Shown here piece after piece: positions 52,276-60,718 of a stretch of DNA of 64,000 nucleotides. How positions within the stretch are numbered: the stretch's first letter is position 1; the number at the start of each line of letters is the position of its first letter. This DNA comes from DATMAM01 sp035559995. GTDB lineage: Bacteria; Desulfobacterota; Binatia; UBA9968. The stretch lies in contig DATMAM010000051.1 of assembly GCA_035559995.1 (NCBI GenBank), positions 170,460 through 234,459 on the forward strand, read 5' to 3'. A program made the position numbers and the translations under genes. The notes under the pieces are model-generated. The model ran no database searches. It was given only the letters and a program-made list of their open reading frames with translations, and was not told the origin of the DNA.

Positions 52276-53631
52276 CTATGATTTCTCCGTCACGGCCCGA
52301 ATCGAATCGCGCGTCACATCGAGAAGCGTCTCCAGCTCGTCGTCTTCGATCGCAAGCGGCGGCATGAGAACGATGATGTCCCCGAGCGGCCGGATGATAA
52401 CGCCGCGCTTGCGGGCCTCGAGAATGACCTTGTGGCCGACGCGCCGCCCCGGCGGGAAAGATTTCCGGCCCGCCTTGTCTTCGACCAGCTCGATGCCGAT
52501 CATATAGCCCCACTGCCGGACGTCGCTCACGTGCGCCAGCGGCAAGAACTCTTCCTGCAAGCGCCGCTCGAGATATTGAACTTTGGGCTGCATGCGCGCA
52601 AGGATGCCTTCCTTTTCAAAAAGCTCCAGGCTCGCGCGCGCCACGGCGCAGCCGAGCGGATTGCCCGTGTAAGTGTGGCCGTGAAAGAAGCTTTTGAACT
52701 CGTCGTACTCGCCGAGAAAGGCCGCAAAGACTTCTTCCGTGGTTAGGGTCGCCGCGAGCGGCAGATAGCCGCCTGTAATTCCCTTGGCAAGGCAAAGGAT
52801 ATCGGGGCTCACGCCGTCGTGCTCGCAAGCAAACATCCTTCCCGTCCGCCCGAAGCCGGTGGCGACCTCGTCGAGGATGAAAAGAATCCCGTACTTCCGG
52901 CAGATCTCCGCCAGCGCCTTGACGTAGCCCAGCGGTTGCGCCCACATGCCCGCGGCGCCTTGCATCAACGGCTCGATGACCAGCGCCGCCAGCAGATTTT
53001 TTTCTTGCGCGATTTTTTCTTCCGCCTCGGCGAGCGCGGCCTCAAGCGCGTCGCCTGCGCTCATCTTGCGGTAGTAGCGAAACACGTGCGGCGGGGTGAG
53101 CCTGAGCGCGTCGAAGAGGAGCTTGCGATGGAAGCGGTGAAATGTCTCGGAATAGCCGAGGCTCATCGAGCCGACGGTATCCCCGTGATAGGCTTCGGCC
53201 AGCGTGGCAAAACGAGTCCGCTCGCTGGCGCCGGCGAGCTGCCAGTACTGGACGGCCATCTTGAGCGCGACCTCGACCGCCGTCGCGCCGTTGTCGGAGT
53301 AAAACACCCTGCGGAGCCCGCGCGGCGCGATCGCAGCCAGCTTCTCGGCGAGCTCAATCCCCGGAACATGGCTGAGGCCAAGAAAGGTCGAGTGCGCGAC
53401 GCGCTCGAGCTGCGATCTGAGCGCGTCGTCGAGCTCGCGCTTGCGGTGGCCGTGCACATTGCACCAGAGAGAGGAAACGCCGTCGAGATATTTTTTTCCG
53501 TGCACGTCGATGAGATAGTTTCCCTCGGCGCGCTCGATGATGCACGGCTCCTCCCCCAGCCACTCCTTCATCTGCGTGAACGGATGCCAGAGATAGCTGT
53601 GGTCCAGCCGCTTCAGCTCTTCGTAGCTCAT
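52276..53631 (-). CDS. bioA: Adenosylmethionine-8-amino-7-oxononanoate aminotransferase
   Basis: BioA converts KAPA to DAPA using SAM as amino donor. The 451-residue PLP enzyme begins MSYEELKRLDHSYLWHPFTQ, the typical BioA start with the WHPFTQ substrate motif. It has the PLP pocket FILDEVATGFGRTG and the Schiff-base Lys in LAKGITGGYLPLAA. The start at 53631 was chosen because the upstream frame (to 53895) overlaps the end of bioF and is not family-like. It lies between bioF and bioD. Confidence 0.95.
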   Translation of the reverse strand: MSYEELKRLDHSYLWHPFTQMKEWLGEEPCIIERAEGNYLIDVHGKKYLDGVSSLWCNVHGHRKRELDDALRSQLERVAHSTFLGLSHVPGIELAEKLAAIAPRGLRRVFYSDNGATAVEVALKMAVQYWQLAGASERTRFATLAEAYHGDTVGSMSLGYSETFHRFHRKLLFDALRLTPPHVFRYYRKMSAGDALEAALAEAEEKIAQEKNLLAALVIEPLMQGAAGMWAQPLGYVKALAEICRKYGILFILDEVATGFGRTGRMFACEHDGVSPDILCLAKGITGGYLPLAATLTTEEVFAAFLGEYDEFKSFFHGHTYTGNPLGCAVARASLELFEKEGILARMQPKVQYLERRLQEEFLPLAHVSDVRQWGYMIGIELVEDKAGRKSFPPGRRVGHKVILEARKRGVIIRPLGDIIVLMPPLAIEDDELETLLDVTRDSIRAVTEKS

Positions 53632-53714
53632 CGTCGCATTCGCGATTGTGCCTCGTGCCCGGCGCGATCCGCCGCGCTTTTGCTCACGACGATCCTGCCC
53701 CGCCGGCCTCCAGC

Positions 53715-54881
53715 TTAGTCCCGGCTCTCGTTCAGCGCCTCTGCGAAGATTTTGAATGCCTGGCGCAGGTGCTCGTGGCTGTGGGTTGCCATCACCGTTA
53801 CCCTCAGCCGCGAGGTGCCGGCAGGCACCGTGGGCGGGCGAATGCCCTGACAAAAAAGACCCTTTTCGAAGAGGCGGGCGGAAAGCGCCATGCACCTGCG
53901 CGCGTCGCCTATGATAACGGGCTGGATCTGGCTCTGGCTCTCGCTCAGCCTCAACCCCATCCTCTTCAGGCCGTCACGGAGCGCGCGCACATTATGCCAG
54001 AGCGCGAGACGGCGCTCAGGTTCTTTGCGCACGAGTTCGATCGCGGCTATCGAGGCCGCCAGCACGCTCGGCGGAAGAGAGGTAGTAAAAATAAATGTCC
54101 GGCAGCGGTTGATGATAAGCTCGCGCAGCGCCTTGCTTCCCGCGACATAGGCGCCGAAACTTCCGAGCGCTTTTCCCAGAGTTCCCATTTGCACGAGGAT
54201 CCGCTCGCCCAGGCCGAGCTTGGCGACGACGCCGGCGCCGTTCGGGCCGGCCACGCCCGTCGCGTGCGCTTCATCGACCATGACGAGCGCGCCGAACCGC
54301 TCCGCCAGCTCGACGATTTCCGCAAGCGGGGCTTCGTCGCCGTCCATGCTGAAAATCGTTTCGGTCACGATGAGTTTCTTGCCCGTGGTCGTCTTTTTCA
54401 GCTCGTCTTCCAGCCGAGCGATGTCGCCATGAGGGTAGACCACGACGCGAGCGCGCGTGAGCCGGCACCCGTCGATGATGCTGGCATGATTGAGCGCGTC
54501 GCTAAAAATCGTGTCGCCTTCGCCCGCCAGGCACGAGAGCAAACCGGTATTCGCCTGATAACCCGAGTTGAAAACCAGCGCCGCCTCGGTGCCCTTGAGC
54601 GCGGCAATTTTTTCTTCGAGCTGCTCGTGCAGCTCCAGGTTCCCCGAGATCAGGCGCGACGCGCCCGAGCCGCAGCCGTAGCGGTCGATCGCTTCCTTGG
54701 CCGCCGCGCAGAGCGCGGGGTGACCGGCCAGGCCCAGATAATTGTTGGAGCAGAAATTGAGCAGCTCGCGCCCTTCGATCATCAACGTCGGGCCCTGCTC
54801 GCCTTGGACGCGCTTGAGGCTCCGGTAGAGCCCGGCCTCCCTGAGCGCTCGGAGCTCTTTTAAAATGAAATCGGCGTGCAC
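53715..54881 (-). CDS. bioF: 8-amino-7-oxononanoate synthase
   Basis: BioF condenses pimeloyl-ACP/CoA with L-Ala to KAPA. The 388-residue product has FCSNNYLGLAGHP, GCGSGASRLISGN, the PLP-binding DEAHATGVAGP and the Schiff-base Lys in LGKALGSFGAYVAG. Glycine C-acetyltransferase (Kbl) is close in sequence, but the bioA and bioD neighbours favour BioF. The GTG at 54881 fits the family N-terminus (ILKELRALREAGLYR) better than the ATG at 54986. Confidence 0.92.
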   Translation of the reverse strand: MHADFILKELRALREAGLYRSLKRVQGEQGPTLMIEGRELLNFCSNNYLGLAGHPALCAAAKEAIDRYGCGSGASRLISGNLELHEQLEEKIAALKGTEAALVFNSGYQANTGLLSCLAGEGDTIFSDALNHASIIDGCRLTRARVVVYPHGDIARLEDELKKTTTGKKLIVTETIFSMDGDEAPLAEIVELAERFGALVMVDEAHATGVAGPNGAGVVAKLGLGERILVQMGTLGKALGSFGAYVAGSKALRELIINRCRTFIFTTSLPPSVLAASIAAIELVRKEPERRLALWHNVRALRDGLKRMGLRLSESQSQIQPVIIGDARRCMALSARLFEKGLFCQGIRPPTVPAGTSRLRVTVMATHSHEHLRQAFKIFAEALNESRD

Positions 54882-55008
54882 GCGGGTAGCTTGATATAAG
54901 GAAAACGGGTTTGCAACCAAGGAAAGGAGAAAGCGCGCCCGGACTTTCGGACCCCTCCCTCGGCTGATCACGCGAGAGATCTTCAAGCCTTTCGAGGGCG
55001 GCTGAGCG

Positions 55009-55665
55009 TTACTTTAGCGCCTCGCGGATCGCCCCCTCGTTTGCGGCCAGAGCTCCGCAGGCCAGGAGCGCCTCGTTGAGCGGAGCCCCCGGGGCGAAGA
55101 CCGGCTTTCCCAAGCCAATGGCCAGGCGGGCGAGCTTAAAGGTCTCTCCCCCTTCGGGCGCCGATAGAACCAAAAGCGCTTGCGCCAGACCGGCGACCAG
55201 GCGGTTTCGTCTCACCGACGCATCGCGGCTGATGCGCTTGGCGTTTGGCGTGCAGTGGGTGAGTAACAAGAGGCGGTCCCGGCTCATCAACGCTTGCAGT
55301 TCCGGAACGAAGCCGAATCGACCGACGCTTTTGGCCAGGCAGATCACGGTGGGCGGAGCCGCGGAGAGCAAAAGCTTAAAGGACTCCTTCTCGAGCCGCG
55401 AATGCCAGCCGCCGATGAACGTCAACTGCGAGCGGCCCAGCTCTCTTATGAGGTCGACCGTATTTGGATCGAGCTTCGAATCGCCGGCACGAGCCGATAG
55501 GATTGCGAGGAGCGGCTTGTGGAGAAGAGAAGCGCTTCCAAGCGACCATAGCCTCGACGGCTTTCTGCCGAAGAACGGGATCGCCCGCTCTGGCAAATCG
55601 ATCGTCCGGTAATCATCCCCGGCGGGTTCCGAAACTATTGGCGCAAAGAGCGGATGTATCCTCAC
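55009..55665 (-). CDS. DprA-like SLOG/Rossmann protein
   Basis: The 218-residue protein resembles the Rossmann (SLOG) core of DNA processing protein DprA: LAILSARAGDSKLDPNTVDLIREL, FIGGWHSRLEKESF, then RRNRLVAGLAQALLVLSAPE and IGLGKPVFAPGAPLNEALLACGA, the canonical DprA RNR..AGL and final Gly-Cys segments. It lacks the SAM and DML1 domains that flank DprA in competent bacteria. It may bind ssDNA and load RecA, or it may be a nucleotide-sensing SLOG protein. GTG start. It is upstream of the biotin genes on the same strand. Confidence 0.7.
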   Translation of the reverse strand: MRIHPLFAPIVSEPAGDDYRTIDLPERAIPFFGRKPSRLWSLGSASLLHKPLLAILSARAGDSKLDPNTVDLIRELGRSQLTFIGGWHSRLEKESFKLLLSAAPPTVICLAKSVGRFGFVPELQALMSRDRLLLLTHCTPNAKRISRDASVRRNRLVAGLAQALLVLSAPEGGETFKLARLAIGLGKPVFAPGAPLNEALLACGALAANEGAIREALK

Positions 55666-56119
55666 AGGCTCAGCCGCGGGAAGTCAAATAGCCAGCCCGC
55701 TGCAGGAGCAATTTATTGCAGGGATAAGCCCGCTACGCAACCTTCCCAGAACATCTTCGTCACTTGTCACGGGCTTCGAAGTTACGCACAATTGCGTGAA
55801 TCTAAACGCCGGCCGCGCCCCGTATCTTCAAGAACCCAAAGCCTCTCCCAGCCCCGATGCCGTTTGTCCCTAATGGCCCAGACGTTCCGGACGGGCTACT
55901 ATAAGAACACGAAGATGGTTGCGTCGTTTTCTTCTGAGCGCTGGAATTTCCCTATCCGGCCGGTTTGCCGGGTTTCGATGGTCTAACCAAAGCACCTACG
56001 AGCGGCTCGGCGGGCGACCGTCACCTATTGAGAAAACCGCGATGAAAGAACGGGCGGTCGCCGCCACGATAGAGCTGCTCGCCAGAGGACAAAAGGCGAG
56101 GTTTCCCGACCGGGAAAAC
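55666..56119. other. 454-base region without a supported gene
   Basis: Mixed composition between the DprA-like gene and the dCTP deaminase-like gene. The only clear element is a terminator-like hairpin at its right end (56102-56117). Short frames are present without ribosome sites or protein similarity. Confidence 0.5.
56102..56117 (-). terminator. Hairpin after the dCTP deaminase-like gene
   Basis: TTTCCC, GACC, GGGAAA is a perfect six-pair stem directly after the deaminase-like gene's stop codon (minus strand). A CTTTT tract follows 11 bases further on. It is a plausible terminator. Confidence 0.5.
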
Positions 56120-56734
56120 TTATCGGATCTTTCCCGATCGGGCCTTCCGCGTTTGTCTGAGTGGATGCGTTTGATCCAGATAGACGTCCGAAATCTTTGC
56201 GCCGTAAAGGAGAGATTTCGGAAGTGGTCGACTCAGCTTCAGGAAAGTCAATTGGCAAGGTCTATCAACCAGAGGCGTCAGTTCTATTGTCAGTGGTCCG
56301 CTGTTGCGTATTTCCAAAATAATCGGCCCCCTCCATCCTGGCTGAATCCATGGAGCTGTTTGATGCATACTTAGGCCTAGCCTTGCGTATGTGCTTCTGC
56401 CCTCGATCAGCCCGATCAAATTATTTGGAATTTTTACCTTCCCATGTGTCGGCACGAGTACGAAATCACCAGGCCGTAAAGTAAAGCTATTTCGATTCCC
56501 AAAACCGTCATACTCGGGAACGTCGACGGTTTGCCAAAATCCGCTCTCGCCTAGACTTTGCAAACCGCCAGCAACCGAGATTTTGATTCCCTGGATGTCC
56601 TTGAGTTTCGTGAAGCTTTGGCCGAGGCGAAGATCTACGGATGCTTCTCCCCACTGGTCTTCTTCTAAAGGCGGATCAAAAACAATTCGCCCGGATCGTA
56701 CTGCCTTTCGAATGTCAGGCTGGGAAAGGACCAT
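56120..56734 (-). CDS. dCTP deaminase-like protein (dUTPase/Dcd superfamily)
   Basis: The 204-residue protein matches the Dcd family: GEASVDLRLGQSF (residues 28-40), the substrate motif LIEGRSTYARLGLSMHQTA, and PGWRGPIILEIRNSG, which holds the catalytic Glu (E. coli E138 equivalent). One conserved position differs: the usual IDPG is IQPG here. Dcd deaminates dCTP to dUTP for thymidylate synthesis, and stand-alone dCTP deaminases are also known phage-defence effectors. AT-richer than neighbours, paired with the small gene upstream by 24 bases. Housekeeping or defence use is undecided. Confidence 0.82.
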   Translation of the reverse strand: MVLSQPDIRKAVRSGRIVFDPPLEEDQWGEASVDLRLGQSFTKLKDIQGIKISVAGGLQSLGESGFWQTVDVPEYDGFGNRNSFTLRPGDFVLVPTHGKVKIPNNLIGLIEGRSTYARLGLSMHQTAPWIQPGWRGPIILEIRNSGPLTIELTPLVDRPCQLTFLKLSRPLPKSLLYGAKISDVYLDQTHPLRQTRKARSGKIR

Positions 56735-56758
56735 GTATACTGGCTCATGAGCTGCCCA

Positions 56759-57055
56759 TTACGCCTGCGCTTCCACAAGATGGTTTCGCGCCCAACCGGA
56801 TGATACTGTGGTTAGTCCGGCGGCGGTGGTAAAGAACGATCCGGGCACACGAACTTTCACCGCGTCCGCGCTCGTCTCAACAACTACGCCGGCAACGTAA
56901 TCTCGCCCTTTTCGGTGAACTACAGAGGCGCTTTGGGTAAACCCAGAAATCACGCCTTTGTCGGTCTCAATAGTGACCAACACCTCATCAGGAAAGGCTC
57001 CTTTGTGAACAGTACATGGAATATAGACCCTTTGTCCCCGTCTAAATTGCGCCAT
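56759..57055 (-). CDS. Small beta-rich protein upstream of the dCTP deaminase-like gene
   Basis: This is a 98-residue protein from ATG 57055, preceded by GGGGGAGAC. It begins MAQFRRGQRVYIPCTVHKG and has a run of short strands (VLVTIETDKGVISGF, DYVAGVVVETSADAVKVRVP) like a small SH3/KOW-type barrel. The frame continues upstream to 57142 without a start as good. It probably forms an operon with the deaminase gene. No function can be assigned. Confidence 0.65.
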   Translation of the reverse strand: MAQFRRGQRVYIPCTVHKGAFPDEVLVTIETDKGVISGFTQSASVVHRKGRDYVAGVVVETSADAVKVRVPGSFFTTAAGLTTVSSGWARNHLVEAQA

Positions 57056-57339
57056 TACGTCTCCCCCTGAGTTAAGGCACGCGTTCCAAAAATTCAAAAG
57101 ACGCCAGACTTGAGCGGAGGTGACCGCTCGAATGCAGAGCAAACGACCGAAAACGTGCAGCCAGACAGACTTAATGCATTGCTACTATATGTTGATGTCT
57201 CCGGCAAGCTATTTTTCTACTTTCGCCCCCACGATCTGCGGTTAACATCTTTGGTAGCGCACAGGTCGCTCGCCGCCGGTCCGCCGACGCCGGCGGAAAC
57301 AAATTTGAGTCTGCCCCATACAGTGGTATAAGAGAGCTG

Positions 57340-58698
57340 GTGGCAAAACCCAAAATCGTCTATGTCTGCCAGAGCTGCGGTTATCGCTCGCCGCGCTGGT
57401 TGGGACGCTGCCCGGAGTGCGAGCAGTGGAACAGCCTGGTGGAGGAAAGGACTTCCGCCGAGCGGCACGGCCGCGCTGAACTCGGAGGCGACCGCCATCA
57501 CCCCAAGCGACTGGCCGATATTTCGAGCGAAGAGCAAGGGCGCGTGCTCTGCGGCATCGGCGAGTTCGATCGCGTCCTCGGCGGCGGGCTCGTCCCCGGC
57601 TCGGTGACGCTCATCGGCGGCGATCCCGGAATCGGAAAATCGACCTTGCTCCTTCAGGCGTTCGCGGCGTTCGGCCAGAAGGGGCTCACCTGTCTTTACG
57701 TTTCCGGCGAGGAGTCGGAGCGCCAGGTCAAGATGCGCGCCGAGCGGCTGGGAATCGCGGCGGATAATTTGCTCATCCTGAGCGAGACCGCGCTGGAAGC
57801 GATCCTGGAGCATATCAAAAAAACAAAACCTCATCTTCTGGTTGTCGACTCGGTGCAAACGATCTACAGCACCAGCTTGCCGTCGGCTCCGGGAAGCGTC
57901 GGCCAGGTGCGCGAATGCTCCGGAATGATCATCACCACGGCAAAGCGCGCCAACCTGAGCGCGTTTTTGATCGGGCACGTGACCAAGGACGGCGCGATCG
58001 CCGGACCGAGAACACTGGAGCACATGGTCGATACCGTGCTCTATTTCGAGGGCGACCGCGGGCACAATTTTCGCATTCTCCGGGCGGTCAAAAACCGCTT
58101 CGGGTCAACGAACGAGATCGGCGTTTTCGAGATGAAAGATTCGGGGCTGCGCGAGGTCTGTAACCCTTCCGAGTTATTTCTCTCCGAAAGGCCGGCCGCG
58201 AGCCCCGGCTCGGCCGTCGTGTGCAGCATGGAAGGAACCCGGCCGATTCTCGTCGAGCTCCAGGCCCTGGTGAGCCGCTCGTTTCTCGCCGTGCCGCGCC
58301 GGACCACGATCGGCGTCGATCACAACCGGGTCGCGCTCCTGGTCGCCGTGCTGGAAAAAAAGAACGGCATCAAGCTTTTCGACAAGGACATCTTCGTCAA
58401 CGTCGCCGGCGGCGTGCAGATAGAGGAGCCGGCGGTGGATCTCGGAATCATCGCCGCCGTCGCCTCGAGCTATGAAGAAAAGCCGCTCGATCCAAAGACA
58501 GTTTTTTTCGGCGAGGTCGGCCTGGCCGGTGAAATCCGCGGCGTCGCTCAGGCGGAAGCGCGCGTCAAAGAAGCAGGCAAGCTGGGCTTTACGCGCTGCG
58601 TTCTTCCGCAAAGCAACCTGCGCCAGCTTGACCGCGCCGGCCTTCCGGGCGTATGCGGCGTAAGCTCGGTTCGAGAATTGTGGCAGGCGCTGTTCTAG
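57340..58698 (+). CDS. radA: DNA repair protein RadA (Sms)
   Basis: RadA is a RecA-like DnaB-type branch-migration helicase for recombination repair and transformation. The 452-residue product has the C4 zinc finger (C10, C13, C24, C27), Walker A GGDPGIGKST with K100, Walker B in LLVVDSVQTIYS, the family's KNRFG motif at 251-255 and a Lon-like C-terminal domain (AGGVQIEEPAVDLGIIAAVAS). The start is a GTG at 57340. Confidence 0.95.
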   Translation: MAKPKIVYVCQSCGYRSPRWLGRCPECEQWNSLVEERTSAERHGRAELGGDRHHPKRLADISSEEQGRVLCGIGEFDRVLGGGLVPGSVTLIGGDPGIGKSTLLLQAFAAFGQKGLTCLYVSGEESERQVKMRAERLGIAADNLLILSETALEAILEHIKKTKPHLLVVDSVQTIYSTSLPSAPGSVGQVRECSGMIITTAKRANLSAFLIGHVTKDGAIAGPRTLEHMVDTVLYFEGDRGHNFRILRAVKNRFGSTNEIGVFEMKDSGLREVCNPSELFLSERPAASPGSAVVCSMEGTRPILVELQALVSRSFLAVPRRTTIGVDHNRVALLVAVLEKKNGIKLFDKDIFVNVAGGVQIEEPAVDLGIIAAVASSYEEKPLDPKTVFFGEVGLAGEIRGVAQAEARVKEAGKLGFTRCVLPQSNLRQLDRAGLPGVCGVSSVRELWQALF

Positions 58699-59142
58699 GG
58701 TCCGACATCATCCCGAAAGGTGGGTTGAGGAAGTTGCTTCCCGGTCTTCCTCCGGGACTCTCGCATAGACTGAAACCGATCCGTCCCGCGTTGTCTCTTA
58801 AGCCATCGCGCATCGTTCTGCCAGTCTCAATGGCGACAACGCGTGCCGTAATGACAGGGTCGCGCGCTCCAGCGCGGCTCTTGGTCTTTCATATACGCGA
58901 GTTGCACCATCCCAGGCCCGGGAGCCTGCGACAGCGACTCGCCGTGGCGCCCCGCGCCAGGTCCAAAAGAGGAGCAGCGGGAACTGATCCTCGAGAAGGC
59001 GGCGCTTCTGGCCAAATTTGTCAATTTCTTTCTCGTCGCCAGGCCCGTACGAATCGCAAACCCTCAAAATCTCACGCCTTACGATTGGCCGGTCAAACTG
59101 GCACAAAGGCTGCTTATCGACGCCTGGAGCGCGAGAGAACTT
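58699..59142. other. 444-base region with an unbroken in-frame lead into the next gene
   Basis: No separate gene is supported. The frame of the downstream regulator stays open here back to about 58900 and reads as plausible protein (for instance ALLAKFVNFFLVARPV and NPQNLTPYDWPVKLAQRL) but has no ATG, GTG or TTG start. Antisense frames of over 100 codons look like shadows of GC bias. Confidence 0.4.
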
Positions 59143-60219
59143 ATGGGTCAAAAAATCTTGCTCGTTGAGGACAGCGCCACGCAAGCCTTGGAAGTGAAGC
59201 TGCAGCTTGAGCGGAAAGGTTTCCTCGTCGAGGTCGCCCGAGACGGAAAAACGGGTTTGGAGAAAGCTTTATCCAACAGCTTTGATCTAATTCTTCTCGA
59301 TTACCACCTGCCGGGACTGAGCGGACTTGACATTCTGGGAGGACTCCAGTGCCAAAACGTAAAAACGCCGGTCGTCATGATCACGGGCTCGACCGATGTG
59401 CGCGTGGCCGTCGAGACCATGAAGCATGGCGCGGCCGATTACGTCGTTAAAGACCAGAACTACGCGTTGACCCTTCTTCCCACGATCGAGAGAGTCTTGG
59501 AGAAACATCGCTTGCGCCAGCAGCTCGAAGCCGCGCAGGCCGCGCTCAAGGAGTACGCGGAAAATCTGGAAAAGATGGTCGCCCGGCGAACCGAGCAGCT
59601 CGAAGCTTCCTACAACAGCACCCTGGACGCCCTGGTCGCGGCGCTCGATGCAAGAGAGCACGAGACGCAAAACCATTCCCAGAGGGTCGCGACGCGAACC
59701 GCCTACCTCGCGCGCCGGCTCGGAGTCGACGACGGTCAGATTCCGACAATCGCCCAGGGGGCTCTTATGCACGATATCGGCAAAATCGGCGTTCCCGATC
59801 CGATTCTGCTGAAACCCGGCCCGCTGAGTTCCGAAGAGTGGGTTATCATGAAGAAGCATCCCGACATCGGCTACAACATCCTAAACGGGATCGAGTTCCT
59901 GCAAGAGGCGAGGGAGATCGTCCTTTCCCATCAGGAGCGCTATGACGGCTCGGGCTACCCGCGGGGAATGAGGCGCGAGGAGATTCCGCTGGGCGCGAGA
60001 ATTTTCGCCGTAATCGACGCCTTTGACGCGATCACCAACGACCGCCCCTACCGCAAGGGCCGGCCGTACGCTGCGGCGCGGGAGGAAATTGTCCGCGGCG
60101 CCGGCACGCAGTTCGATCCCGAGATCGCCAGAGCTTTTCTTTCGGTCCCCGAGCCCGAGTGGCATTCGCTGAGCGGCGCCCAAGCCGCTTTGACGGCGGC
60201 GCTGCGGCAACGATCGTAA
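59143..60219 (+). CDS. Response regulator with HD-GYP phosphodiesterase domain
   Basis: The 358-residue protein has a receiver domain (residues ~4-118, phospho-acceptor D53 in LILLDYHLPG), a coiled linker (~125-155) and an HD-GYP domain. In the last, H210-D211 stands in LMHDIGKIGVPDPILL and the GYP motif in DGSGYPRG (268-275), with HPDIGYNILNG and the Asp in AVIDAFDAITNDRPYRKG. HD-GYP proteins degrade c-di-GMP. It is the first gene of a chemosensory run (CheW, CheR, CheW, MCP), so its receiver is likely phosphorylated by that pathway's CheA. ATG is preceded by GAGAG. Confidence 0.92.
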   Translation: MGQKILLVEDSATQALEVKLQLERKGFLVEVARDGKTGLEKALSNSFDLILLDYHLPGLSGLDILGGLQCQNVKTPVVMITGSTDVRVAVETMKHGAADYVVKDQNYALTLLPTIERVLEKHRLRQQLEAAQAALKEYAENLEKMVARRTEQLEASYNSTLDALVAALDAREHETQNHSQRVATRTAYLARRLGVDDGQIPTIAQGALMHDIGKIGVPDPILLKPGPLSSEEWVIMKKHPDIGYNILNGIEFLQEAREIVLSHQERYDGSGYPRGMRREEIPLGARIFAVIDAFDAITNDRPYRKGRPYAAAREEIVRGAGTQFDPEIARAFLSVPEPEWHSLSGAQAALTAALRQRS

Positions 60220-60232
60220 GCGGCCAGGCCTC

Positions 60233-60718
60233 ATGAACGCGCAGCTTGTCCTTTTTACGCTCGATGACCAGCGCTACGCGCTTGCGCTCTCCTCGGTTGA
60301 ACGCGTCGCGCGCATTGTCGAGATCACGCCGCTTCCCGGCGCCCCGGCCGTCGTTTTGGGCGTGATCAACGTCCAGGGAAGTATTATCGCGGTTTACGAT
60401 CCGAGAAAGCGGTTCGGCCTTCCACGGCGGGAGATCCGGCTGAGCGATCAGCTCATCATCGCCAGAACGTCCAGGCGCCAGGCGGCGCTCGTCGCCGACG
60501 CCGTCACCGGCGTTCTCGAGGTAGCGCCCGATAAGATCATCGCCGCGGACCGGATCCTCAACGGGATCGAACGCGTGCGCGGCATCGTCAGGCTTGCGGA
60601 CGGCCTGGTTCTCATCCACGATCTCGAGCAGTTTCTCTCGCCCGAGGAGGAGCGAAGCTTGAGCGCGGCGGTGCACGAGTTTCAGCGAACGGGCGAGGCG
60701 TTGACGAGAAATGGCTGA
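60233..60718 (+). CDS. CheW-like coupling protein (first)
   Basis: The 161-residue CheW domain couples chemoreceptors to CheA. It has the order expected: QLVLFTLDDQRYALALSSVERV, then PLPGAPAVVLGVINVQGSII (receptor-binding region), LIIARTSRRQAALVADAVTGVL and a final DGLVLIHDLEQFL. It begins 13 bases after the HD-GYP regulator and overlaps the next gene by eight bases. Confidence 0.9.
   Translation: MNAQLVLFTLDDQRYALALSSVERVARIVEITPLPGAPAVVLGVINVQGSIIAVYDPRKRFGLPRREIRLSDQLIIARTSRRQAALVADAVTGVLEVAPDKIIAADRILNGIERVRGIVRLADGLVLIHDLEQFLSPEEERSLSAAVHEFQRTGEALTRNG

Noticed and set aside
53646..54863. 405-codon frame antisense to bioF
   Set aside because: It lies opposite a clear BioF and shows no family similarity.
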